Source: Piscicola geometra
Lineage: Eukaryota; Annelida; Clitellata; Hirudinida; Piscicolidae
NCBI GenBank assembly: GCA_943735955.1
Contig: OX030961.1
Span: 770,001-834,000 of the forward strand
Length of the DNA: 64,000 nt
Reading direction: 5' to 3'
Made by a program: the position numbers and the translations under genes
Part shown: positions 15,320 to 26,273 of the stretch, in pieces
Layout of the letters: each line of letters opens with the position of its first letter
How positions within the stretch are numbered: position 1 is the stretch's first letter
Notes under the pieces: generated by a model
What the model was told of the DNA's origin: nothing
Databases searched by the model: none
Seen by the model: the letters and a program-made list of their open reading frames with translations, nothing else

Positions 15320-17148
15320 CTCTGTGAACATTCTATATGGGCCTATATGGGTCCCATATGGGCTAAATGGGCTAAGGGTAATCAATATGGGTTCTATATG
15401 GGTCCTATATGGGCTTCGTGGGCTAGAGATTATCTATATGGGCCCTATATGGGCTAAATGGGCTTTAAAAAAGAATAAAACTTAACGTGTTTTTAAAGAA
15501 AAACCTATTTGGGAAGTATATGGGTCCTAAATGGGCTAAATGAGCTTTGAATAATAATAAAAGTTGAAGTGTTTTTATGGAAAACCTATATGGGTCCTAT
15601 ATGGGTCCTATATGGGCTAAATGGGCTTTAAAAAAAATAATAATTCTGAGTGTTTTAAGGAAAGCCTATGTGGGTCCTATATGGGTCCTATATGGGCTAA
15701 ATGGGCTTTGAATAATAAAAAAAGTTAAAGTGTTTTTATGGAAAGCCTATGTGGGTCCTATATGGGTCCTATATGGGCTAAATGGGTTTTGAATAATAAA
15801 AAAAGTTTAAGTGTTTTCAAGGAAAGCCTATGTGGGTCCTATATGGGCTAAATGGGCTTTGAATAATGAAAAAAGTTGTAGTGTTTTCATGGAAAGCCTA
15901 TGTGGGTCCTATATGGGTCCTATATGGGCTAAATGGTTTTTGAATAATAAAAAAAGTTTAAGTGTTTTCATGGAAAGCCTATGTGGGTCCTATATGGGTC
16001 CTATATGGGCTAAATGGGCTTTGAATAATGAAAAAAGTTGAAGTGTTTTCATGGAAAGCCTATGTGGGTCCTATATGGGCTAAATGGGCTTTAAAAAAAT
16101 AATAATGCTAAGTGTTTTCAAGGAAAGCCTATGTGGGTCCTATATGGGTCCTATATGGGCTCAATGGACTTTGAATTAGTGTAACATATGGCCATGGTTT
16201 TTGTAAAATATTTTTTATTTTTTTATTTTAGTCATTTGAATTTATTATCTCTTTTATTTTAGAAATGTTATCTTCTGTTGTAATTATTTAAAAAGTATTT
16301 GTCTATAAAAGTCATTTTGGTTTCTTATTAAAGTTGTTAAAGAAATTCTCATTATTAAATATTAATATTAAAAAATTTAAAGTTATGCAAATAATTATTC
16401 AATAGTTCAACAAACTTTTCGAAACCCCACAAGTTGTAATCAATGTATTCAATATCTATATAACAGCCATTTTTATTAATATATGTAATGACAAAAAAAG
16501 CCGGTTAGCCCTCCCCTTTACCAGAACAAATGAAACCATGGTATATAATTCATCAATAAATTATTCGCAACAGGTTCTGTCAAAACCAACTCAACTCAAA
16601 CATACAGAAGAGAAATCAAAGTACACGTGTCCAAATTAGAAAAGCAAGCCAAGCAAAATTCAAAAATAAATAATCTTGAAGAATCCGATTATTCACATTT
16701 TTTATATTTGGACTATTTTTCTTACATCTTTAAATTTATGTTTGGCAGAAATATTTTAATTGCTTTTTATAAAAATAAATAATTTATCAATCAATCATGT
16801 GTTGGCCATATAGCCCATATGGGACCCACTTAATTTGGTGTAGCATTTTGACGTGGGACCCATATGGGCTGCCCACATAGGGCCTATATGGGCTGCCCAT
16901 ATAGGGCCTATATGGGCTGCCCATAAAGGGCCTATATGGGCTGCCCATATAGGGCCCATATGGGCTGTCCATATAGGGCCCATATGGGCTGCCCATATAG
17001 GGCCCATATAGTTGCCCATATAGCCCATATGGGACCCACGTAAATCGGTGTAGCATTTTGACATGGGTCCCATATGGGCTGCCCATATGGGGCCCATATA
17101 GTTGCCCATATGGGACCCATATAGGTCCCATATAGAATGTTCACAGGG
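15320..17148. mobile_element. CATATGGG-repeat inverted-repeat element, 1.83 kb
   Basis: Termini are inverted copies of CTCTGTGAACATTCTATATG (15320) and the matching right end at 17148 (CCCTGTGAAC...), about 45 bp long with few mismatches. The left half (15330-16180) is a roughly 90-bp tandem array containing GGGTCCTATATGGGCTAAAT and AATAATAAAAAAAGTT. The right half (16797-17145) is a shorter array of GGGCCTATATGGGCTGCCCA in the opposite sense. The middle is AT-rich. No coding frame survives the repeats. Target-site duplication is unclear (AATAT versus ATAAT). Class not assigned. Confidence 0.75.
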
Positions 17149-17392
17149 ATAATACATGTATTATACATATATGATTCATCCTATCTTGGGACTTTCAAGC
17201 TAAGCTGATTGCTAAAAATAGTTTAAAGCATGAACTGCTTTCTAAATCTAAAAATAGAACAAACTACTTCCAAAGATTAAAACATTTTATTAAAGTAGGG
17301 ATGCTTTTCCGAATAGACCGGTTCACTTTTTGCAAGCAGACGGATTTAAATTGTTTCTAAAATTTCGTTTATACTGTTTCATCTGTTTTATC

Positions 17393-19570
17393 ATGGATAA
17401 ATATCTTACTAAAACTAAAAAAAGTGTTTATGCGCTGATTCCTTTGAACTCGAACACGAGGTTACACTTTCAGTTCATCAGTTTTCAAGCTTTGTAAGTA
17501 AGAAATAACTATGAAAAAACTTTTTTTTTAATTTTTTTTAATATTTACTAATGTTCGAATAAAGAGTAAATCAACAGAAACATCTAATTATCAAAGTAGC
17601 AGAAGTACTTCAGAAAAAGTTGAATGTCCAACTACAGCAGTCAACACACAGTCATCTACAAATATTCAAGAAAATACTGTCTTTGATGCTCCTAATCAGC
17701 CATTATCTGTAATGCATCTTTTAAAACAGAAAAATACTTGTTGGAAAAAGAAAGAAAATTCTCACATTCCAATCGGCATGGTTTAAGCGCTTTCATTGGC
17801 TCCATGTAACCGAGATAAACAAAATTTTATGCTTCCATTGTTCAAAAGCTAAAAGCCTGTCTTTATTATCATTAACCACACAAATGAAGACGCCTTCATA
17901 GACAATGGTTTTGTTAACTGGAAAAAAGCAATTGAAAAATTTGAAAAGCATGAAAAATCAGCATGCCACTCTCACGCTGTATTCCAACTTCAACAATTGA
18001 AGAAACCGTCTATTTGTGCACAGCTTTCCAAGCAAAAGCTCACTGAGCAAGCAGGTAATCGTAGTTGTCTTTTGCAGCTTTTTTCCGTTATACGCTTTCT
18101 TGCACACCAGGCTTTACCATTTCGAGGGCATATTGAAAAGAATGGCAATTATAATCAATTACTGGCTTTGCTAGCTGTAAGACATAATAAACTAAAGTTG
18201 TGGTTAAATCAAACTACAAGTTTCATATCGCATGACTGCCAAAATGAAATGCTGATGCTTTTAGCTCATTCTATCGTTAAAAACATAGTGTGCACTGTTA
18301 ATGCCGAATCATGCCAGTTTGGTGTTGTGGTTGACGGCACACAAGACTGCAATGGGTTAGAGCAGGAATCGATATGCATTCGTTTTGTTGATGAAGCTCT
18401 AAATGTTAATGAACAGTTTATTGGTTTATTCAGCCCACCAGACACGACCGGAAAAACATTATCTGTTATAGTAAAAGATGTTCTGATCAGAATTATGCTA
18501 TCTTTAGAAAACCTCAAAGCACAGACTTATGACAGCGCTGCTAACATGAGCGGCCGATATAAAGGTTGTCAGGCTTTTATCAGCAGTGAGCATCCGCGTG
18601 CATTGTTTTTCCACTGTTCTGCACACTGTGAAAATCTTGTTGCCCAGCATACAGCTGCCGCAAATCCCTTTGTGAGCAATTCACTTCAGTTTGTCCAAGA
18701 GTTAGGTGCCTTGTACAATCGTTCAGGGAGGTTCAAGAAGCAATTTAGTGATGCTTTAGTGTCTCTCATAATTGACTTGCCTGATGAGCCACTGAATAAG
18801 AAGTATAGTATAGAACCTCTTTGTCAGCAAGTTCCACGGTCAGTGGAATGGTTGCAGTAACTGATTCAGTTGTGCAAGAACTGCGTCGCCTACGAGCAGA
18901 TGAACAGTTTAACGCCATTTTCAGAGATGTCAACAGAATGGTTTTGGCATATGATCTCGAGCCGATTGCTGTACCTCGGGTGCGAAAGCCGCCCCAAAAG
19001 TATTGTGGGCTGGGCCCAGCTTATGTAGCAACAACACCCGAAGAGCATTATCGAGCAGCTTATTACGCTGTCATAGACATTGCAATCATGCAACTCACAG
19101 AAAGGTTCAATCGAGATTCTCCTGGTTTGCGTTCATACTTGCAGCTGGAGACAATGTTGCTAACTGGTGAAGTGAACCATGATATTTGCAAGCAGTATCG
19201 TGAGTTAAATGCAAATAGTCTTTGTTCACAGTTAGCTATGTTAAAAGACCAGAATGAATACAGAACTTTATCACAAGTGCAACAAATAATGCAAGCTATG
19301 ATCCCGGAAGTCAGACATCTCTTTCCTCAGGTTGAAAGATTGATCAGGTTGATGCTTGTTTGTCCAACAACGTTTTGTACTGCAGAAAGATCTTTTAGTG
19401 CTTTGCGGCGTCCTAAGACTTGGTTGCGTGCAACTATGACACAGCCTCGCTTGAATTTACTGGCCGTTTGTCATGCACATCAGGATATACATGACTTTTA
19501 AAAAAGCTAGCAGAAGAATTTGCTAGTCGGTCAGACATTCGAAGGGATCTTATTGGGAATTGGAGTTAGC
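17393..19570 (+). pseudogene. hAT-A transposase (ZMYM1-like: TTF finger, DUF4371, dimerisation)
   Basis: hAT transposases cut and paste DNA; this ZMYM1-like lineage has a TTF-type zinc finger, a DUF4371 catalytic region and a C-terminal dimerisation helix bundle. A probable first exon starts MDKYLTKTKKS (17393) with a strong donor, GTAAGTAAG, near 17494. A TTF finger follows (WLHVTEINKILCFHC at about 17800, with a frameshift near 17885, then NWKKAIEKFEKHEKSACHSH). The region 17997-18830 has VVVDGTQDCNG and QTYDSAANMSG, the expected two catalytic aspartates. At about 18830 an internal deletion removes the PTRW-containing segment still present at 22415-22816, shifting frame, with GTC microhomology at the junction. 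The part 18836-19500 carries HLFPQVERLIRLMLVCPTTF and SFSALRRPKTWLRA (dimerisation). A 2-bp insertion spoils the last 22 codons. Inactive. Confidence 0.88.
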
Positions 19571-20386
19571 GAGCTGTGGGGAGAAGATAGGAGAACAGAC
19601 AGAGAAGGTATTATTTGTTATCTGAATATACACAAGGGGCCAAAAAAATTCCCCAATGTATATTTGTTTATAAATTTGGCAAATTTAAATCTATTTGAAA
19701 ATTTTTAAACTATTTGACTCAGAAATGAATGAAAAATAAGATGTTATAACATTTATTTAGATTCTTTTAATGTGCATTCTTTTCACCTAGTGAAACTAAA
19801 ACAAGTGTGAAAATAGCGAAAACTGTATTATAAAACACAAACATATTTCGATATTTTCACATTTGTTTCAACTTCACAAGGTGAATGTATTACAGATTAA
19901 AAGGGTCAAAATAAATTTTTCTTAAATCTTGTTCTTTATTCATTTCTGAGTCAAACTGTGAAAAAATTGAAAATCGCTTTACATTTGCCAAGTTATATAC
20001 AAATATATAGCGGCATGTTTTTTTGACCCAGTGTGTATATTTATCTGTCTGTTCAACTGGCTAACCCAATAAAGTGTTTATTTATCGTTAGAGTTTCATC
20101 AACAAAAGAAATACAGATTTATGCCTGGTCTATCTAGTTAGTTATGCTATATATTTATGTTATATTGATATTCTAATTTTTAGTGACTTGACATTTATAT
20201 ATACTTCTATAATATGATGACTCTAAAAACAGATTGTCCGGACATTTAATTATTATTCATTTATTGTTACATTTGACACTATTGAAAGGAATTTCACTAT
20301 TTTAAAAATAGTTATTTTAATGTTATGCAAATTTATTTTTTTAGAAAAAGAACTGATAAATAGATTTTTAAAAATAATGAAAGGAT

Positions 20387-21839
20387 GGATGTTCTCGCTT
20401 GGAGACTCCCGCCTTCATACAAACATATACTCATATAGTTTGATTGGCCCAGCGTTGATTAGTATGCATGCATTTGATTGGCCACCAAACATAAAATGCA
20501 CATACACACAAGCACACATCCATAACAATTATTAAAGACAAGTTTCAAATGTTTAAATAGCTGTATGGTAATGCTAATAGGCAAAATAAAATAATTTAAA
20601 TTTTGCCTATGACATTTAGTGCTCTGACCAATATTATGCAACAACTTTTTTATTGAAAAATTTCACATAATATTTTTACATTTTTGTCTTTAACATTTTG
20701 AGTTTAATAAAGTGGTGAAAACTTAATTTTTGAAAGTTTAAACTTAATTGAAGGTAATAAAAACCTATTATTAAGTATTTCACGTAAAAGATAGTGCATC
20801 AATTGTTTTTATTCTCGAAAACCATCCCACTGAGAAAGTATGTTCCTTCCTTATTGAATAAGGCTTATTCATTCTCATTCATTCAACAACAACAAAATAA
20901 AAAGGGCTAGAAGAGATTTGAGCTAAAGAAAACCAAGCACATTCCATGTGCACCAGCAGAAGCAAGAGATCAGTCAAGAGAATGGAGCAGCCTATGACCT
21001 GTTGGGTTTTGAAGTGACTTGCCCACTAACAGTGAAATAGGTCTTTTTTTTCAACATTATGACACTGTTCTATAAAATTTTCAAACCCATTATCAACTTA
21101 ATTTAACCACCTATTTTGTATCGTGGTAGCTGACATTGATAAAAATAAGATTTAAAATAAAACATGTCAGGACTATCCAAGAAGAAATATTCTCACTGCT
21201 GACAGGCAAAAGAAAATAGTTTAAAATTATGAAACATTTACCCACTTATTATTAGTAAAACATGCTGATGACTTTTTGTCTTCTGACCAATATGATGCCA
21301 ACATTTTTTAGTGAACAATTTCACATAATATTTTTACATTTTTAACATATCGAGTTTAATAAAGTGGTAAAAACTTAATTTTAAACGACTGTGAACAGAT
21401 TTGAATTTGTTAAAGCTGCAAAGGATATGCTGCAAATTAGAGCAATAAATCATTTCGATGAAATTTTTTCGCCTTTGATTGTTTCTATCTTTTTCATTTA
21501 GGTCATAATAATATTCTAGAAGTAAATAAGCCATAATTCTTGTTCATTTTACGATATATCTCGTATCAAATAGTTGCCGAAAGATTAACAAAAATATGGC
21601 CGCCTTTATTTATCATTATTTTCATGTCTTACATACATCAGCTGATATTAGTAAATAAACAGTGCCGTTAGCTATAAAATGTTAATCTTAAAGCTGCGTA
21701 ATATATGTTTTAGTCATGTTTTTACACAAGTAGTGACCAATCAAAGTCATACACATATTAACGCTGGGCCAATCAAACTACTTATAAATGTATATGTATA
21801 TGTTTGTATGAAGGCGGGGGTCTCCAAGCGAGAACAACC
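20387..21839. mobile_element. Non-autonomous Merlin-type element, 1.45 kb
   Basis: Ends are GGATGTTCTCGCTTGGAGAC and the complement of GGTTGTTCTCGCTTGGAGAC, flanked by the 8-bp duplication GAAAGGAT (20379-20386, 21840-21847). Long stretches near both ends are nearly identical to the autonomous-looking element at 36287-39414, including the TTTGATTGGCCCAGCGTTGA block, but the transposase region is missing. It is an internal-deletion derivative inserted in hAT-A 3' sequence. Confidence 0.9.
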
Positions 21840-22348
21840 GAAAGGATTTGTGGAAACTTTTTTTAGTCGTTCATAAAATCATTGAAAAAAAAAGTAAAGG
21901 AATGAAAAAACATAATAATAACATTAATTGAATCTATAGCACGCAGTGCAAAACTTTTTTTTTCTTAAATCGTTAAAACCTTTAAAAGGAAGTTACATTT
22001 TTCTTCAAACTCGTGGACCGTGGTTATATTTTTAGAGTGGTGGTTTTGATATTAGTAGGGTTGATGGCTAGTTGTAATTGAATTTATATAGATGACCAAT
22101 AATAAAAGCTATTAAAATCGTTTTTTTCTTCAAATCGCTTAAAGTGGCAAAAGAAAAATATTTTTTATTAAGTATCGAATATTTTTTAATGGTTGGCCAA
22201 ACAAATATTAGTAGTTGATACAAAAAGAATTCGCAATACAGCAACCAATACTAAATAGTATCGCTGTCACTGAATTGGCCGATACCAGTTCTTTGATTCT
22301 AACCCTGGGGTGGACCCCCCCAAGATTTTCTACAGATCGCCGCCCCTG

Positions 22349-23037
22349 CGAGGTAGGGCAATCGGCTCGAAATCATATGCCAAAAGCATACTGTTGACAT
22401 CTCTGAAAATTGCGTTAAACTGTTCGTAGGCAACGCAGTTCTTGCACAACTGAATCAGTCGCTGCAATCATTCCACTGACCGTGGCACTTGCTGACTGTA
22501 ACGACTTCTTTAACTGTTCCATAAGTGAAAACACCAAAACAACTACCTTGAGGGCCAGTGCAGTAGTACCAATGGGAACAAATGATTCCAAGCTAACAAG
22601 TACCACTTCATAATGTTCAAGCACAGAAGACACTGCAGATATTCTGGTCAGCCATCTTGTAGGACAAAGAAGTTTTATACTATACCTTTTATTCAGTGGC
22701 TCATCAGGCAAGTCAATTATAAGAGACACTGAAACATCACTAAACTGCTTCTTGAACTTCCCTGAACGATTGTACAAAGCACCTAACTCTTGGACAAACT
22801 GAAGTGAATTGCTCACAAATGGATTTGCGTCAGCTGTGTGCTGGGCAACAAAATTTGCACAGTGTGCAGAACTGTGGAAAAAAAATGCAAGTGGATGCTC
22901 ACTGCTGATAATAGCCTGACAACCGTTTTATCGGCCGCTCATGTTTGCAGCGCCGTCATAAGTCTGAGCTCTGAGGTATTCTATGGGTAGCATAATTCTG
23001 ATCAGAACATCTTTTACTACAGCAGATAATGTTTGTC
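22349..23037 (-). pseudogene. hAT-B transposase, main remaining piece
   Basis: Minus-strand continuation of the target copy. Reading down from 23037: the catalytic region (QTYDGAANMSG near 22950-22925, with SEHPLAFFFHSSAHC nearby), then an open stretch 22816-22415 with SNSLQFVQELGALYNRSGKF, LLCPTRWLTRISAVSSVLEH and ATVSGMIAATDSVVQELR. It keeps the PTRW segment that is lost in hAT-A. Stops and small indels make it inactive; its N-terminal part stops at 23037. Confidence 0.85.
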
Positions 23038-23300
23038 TTGGTTCCAAAGTTGTCATAGCCAGGGGGTGGCAGTGGGGATAAGCTCCCACTGCCTATAAAG
23101 TGCTCCTTTACGGCGTGCGTCTCTGTACCGCCTCTGACAACCAAGTCCAACTCCTGGCCTGCTCGTGGCGGAACTGCTTCTACTGACAGGAGAAGGGGCG
23201 AAGGCGGGTCACTGGCGCCTTAAAACCAGTTGCTTCGGGCAGATGGGGCTCGTCAGCCCAGGAAGGCAACCCATCTAGGAACAGCACGTCTCTGCTCCAG
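23038..23300. other. GC-rich segment of unknown origin
   Basis: Abruptly GC-richer than its surroundings, with no coding frame I recognise. The block GGCGCCTTAAAACCAGTTGC plus GGGCTCGTCAGCCC and GGCAACCCA resembles, from memory, the 5' leader of RTE-type LINEs in invertebrates; I cannot verify that here. It joins two unrelated hAT remnants. Confidence 0.4.
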
Positions 23301-23891
23301 TGACACAGGTGACGGTGAACAGTTTCAGTTTGATGATATAAAAGCATTCCAGCGTTCTCATTATTACGAGGCTGTAGATTCGCTATATAACACGATCAAC
23401 TGGCGTCTTGTCGACCAATATTTAAAACCAGCATGCACGCTAGAACAGCTGCTTTGATCAGCTTCGGTGGGCCCGCAGATAGACGAAATCCTGCTGGAAG
23501 AAGTCGGTTGTTTTCACCCACATCTCAACCGAACCAATCTCAAATGTGAACTCGCTCTTCTGTCACATAACAACATTGCAGATAACATTCCGGCGATTAT
23601 TGCCTGGTTTAACGATGCCGATGTGAGACGTGACACTCACAAAACCATTTATTCAGCAGTGGCAACCTGGTCATGCTTCCTAGCACCACTTCGTCATGTA
23701 AACGTTCGTTCTCCGGGCTGCGACGACTAAAATCGTTTTTACGATCGACAATGGGACAAGAAAGACTGAATTCAAACATGATTTTAAATGTGCACCTTGA
23801 CTTGATGGACAGTATTAACATTGTGTCAGTGGCAAATGAGTTTGCCAGTCTAAATGACTTACGTAAAAAACTATATGGACATTTTTCGTGA
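23301..23891 (+). pseudogene. Second hAT-family transposase, C-terminal remnant
   Basis: Plus-strand frames give FDDIKAFQRSHYYEAVDSLY, YNTINWRLVDQYLKP, then after a stop and a frameshift KRSFSGLRRLKSFLRSTMGQ and ERLNSNMILNVHLDLM, followed by LRKKLYGHF and a stop. This is the C-terminal dimerisation region of another ZMYM1-like lineage, distinct from the hAT-A/B/C/E family. No ends found. Confidence 0.7.
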
Positions 23892-24480
23892 TTTCTGATT
23901 TTTTAATGTAATGTTTGAGAGTGACTCTTTCAAATTTTATGTAATATAAATCATAATATTTTCAATATTATAATTTTGACTTCTGAGTTTATAATTTTGA
24001 ATCAATTTTGAATGTTTTCAATTTTATAGAATATGAATCTATATACCACACGTCACACGCAATTTTGAGTATCATTTTTTACAAATTAATTAAAATTTAC
24101 TCACTAAACTGTCGCCCATTGAGTTGAACATTGGAAAACTGAAAGGGAAAGGGTATAGGGAGAAAACGAACACAGGGCTCTAGGCCACATTAAAGGCAAG
24201 GCTATTAATTAACCAAATTTGTATTAGCGACTTGCCATGTTGGCCCACCCAATATTTTGCTCGTAGCGCCCCCTATGCTCACAATGTATAAACACTGTAT
24301 AAACATTCACTTTTATGCCATCGTTGACGATTATGCTCATATCAAAATAGGAACTTTTGCATTAAAAATTGGAAAAAAGATCGCCGTTTATTGTACTGTG
24401 GTGATGATTATGCGGTAGTAAGAATGTTGGTACTGTGGTGATGATCATGCTGTAGTAGGAATGTTGGTATGCGATGATTA
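23892..24480. other. AT-rich spacer with a hAT subterminal repeat
   Basis: At 24280-24385 there is one minus-oriented unit of the hAT subterminal repeat (CATCGTTGACGATTATGCTC and CTCACAATGTATAAAC). The part 24395-24480 has repeats related to GTACTGTGGTGATGATTATG also seen near 11100-11160. Nothing else recognised. Confidence 0.5.
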
Positions 24481-24490
24481 AATTGTTTCT

Positions 24491-24885
<395 letters not shown>

Positions 24886-24989
24886 GAAGACTTTTTATCC
24901 GAAGACTTTTTATCCAAAGACTTTTTATCCGAAGACTTTTTATCCGAAGACTTTTTATCCGAAAGACCTTTTATCCGTTTACCGATTAA

Positions 24990-25640
24990 ATTTTGTAATG
25001 GTAAAAACAATGATGATCATGGTGAGGTTGGGATTATTAAGGTTGATTGTTTTTTTTAAATTGAGATATATATACATATATTGGAAGGGGTCTAAAACTG
25101 GTTTTATTTAACAAATTTATTTAACAAAAAACAATGATGATCATGGTGATGTGGGTGAGGTTGGATTATTAAGGTTTATTGTTTATTTATTTAAATTGAT
25201 ATATATATATATACATATATTGGAAGGGGTCTAAAAAGCTCTTTTATTTAACAAATTTATTTGCAAGCGCTTTTGAATTCGATAAAAAGCGCTATAGAAA
25301 TAGTTGTGATTGATTGATTGATTGATTGATTGGCTGGCTCCCTAATTTAGGATCATATTTAAAATCTCAGTCTATATTTTTATTAAAAAACTCCCCAGTA
25401 TTCTCAGTATACCTCAAGTCATTAATCTCTCACCCTTATCGGAGTAATTTAAGATCATTCACACTAACCAGCATTTCATCCCTTCCATTAATAAACGTTC
25501 TGTCCACTTATTTGGAATTCATTTTTCGTCTTATTTAACTACTTTTATACATTATTTACGTTTCGTAAGGATATGAAGACATGTCTGTTTAACAATGAAT
25601 TTGAAATAAAAAGCGCTATTAAAATTTAATTGATTGAAAT
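24990..25640 (+). mobile_element. Three LINE 3'-end pieces in tandem
   Basis: Two successive copies of the tail described at 11190 (24990-25125 and 25126-25335), the second ending in a GATTGATTGATTGATTG run. Then 25340-25640 is a LINE 3' segment with a decayed C-terminal frame (a KTCLFNNEFEIKSAI reading), an AAGCGCTATT motif and TTGATTG. Probably the same or a related clade as the filamin-intron LINE. Confidence 0.65.
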
Positions 25641-26273
25641 GAGTCGCCATGTGATTTGAATAAACTTTATTCAATAAAGGTATTAAAGTTTTTGTATGTA
25701 ACTTACATATATTGAAAGAATTTACAAAATAAACTGCGTTGCGGTATGAATCACTGCTACAATGAATCACTGCTACAATCAGGATAAAAATGAATTTTTA
25801 TGCACCCTATTAATGGCGCCTTCAATGAATAGGCCTCTAAAAATAGGTACTACCAACAGAATTTTGTTTATTTCGAAAAAGTGAATCACAATAAAGAAGC
25901 AACATAATTTATGATGATGAGGATTGATGTATTAAATTCTATTGATTCTATCAACATGTTCTTTATTCTAAACAGCTGCTTAGGTATAATTAAAATACGC
26001 GAAATTTTTTTATCAAATATCTTATCTTAAAGAAAAAACAAAAGAATTGTTTAAATAATGGTTGATTGTCTACTAGCTGATGTTATGATGTTAGAAAGTA
26101 GAAGGTTGGTTTCAAGCAAAATAAGCGTCATGATCGTCTTCACTGAACAAGGGAATGACAATTTAGTCAAAATCAAAAATTATTTCGCATTAAGATGTTA
26201 GTTAACACATATCTGTAGAACATCTGCTAGCCTCCTCTCTGCCTCACCTAGGCACCCGCCTGCACAGAGGAGC
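25641..26273. other. AT-rich sequence downstream of the nucleoredoxin-like gene
   Basis: Should contain the 3' UTR and poly(A) site of the minus-strand gene ending at 26274. No further gene or repeat recognised. Confidence 0.5.

Larger units (their letters stand above)
14563..22348 (+). mobile_element. hAT-A transposon with nested insertions
   Basis: The ends are CATGGGCGGCGATC (14563) and the complement of CAGGGGCGGCGATC (ending 22348), flanked by the exact 8-bp duplication CGAGGTAG at 14555-14562 and 22349-22356. It carries a decayed transposase gene (17393-19570), subterminal repeats containing ATCGTCAACCATGG, a CATATGGG-rich inverted-repeat element (15320-17148) and a Merlin derivative (20387-21839). 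Without those insertions it would be about 4.5 kb. It interrupts another transposase copy of the same family. Confidence 0.9.
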
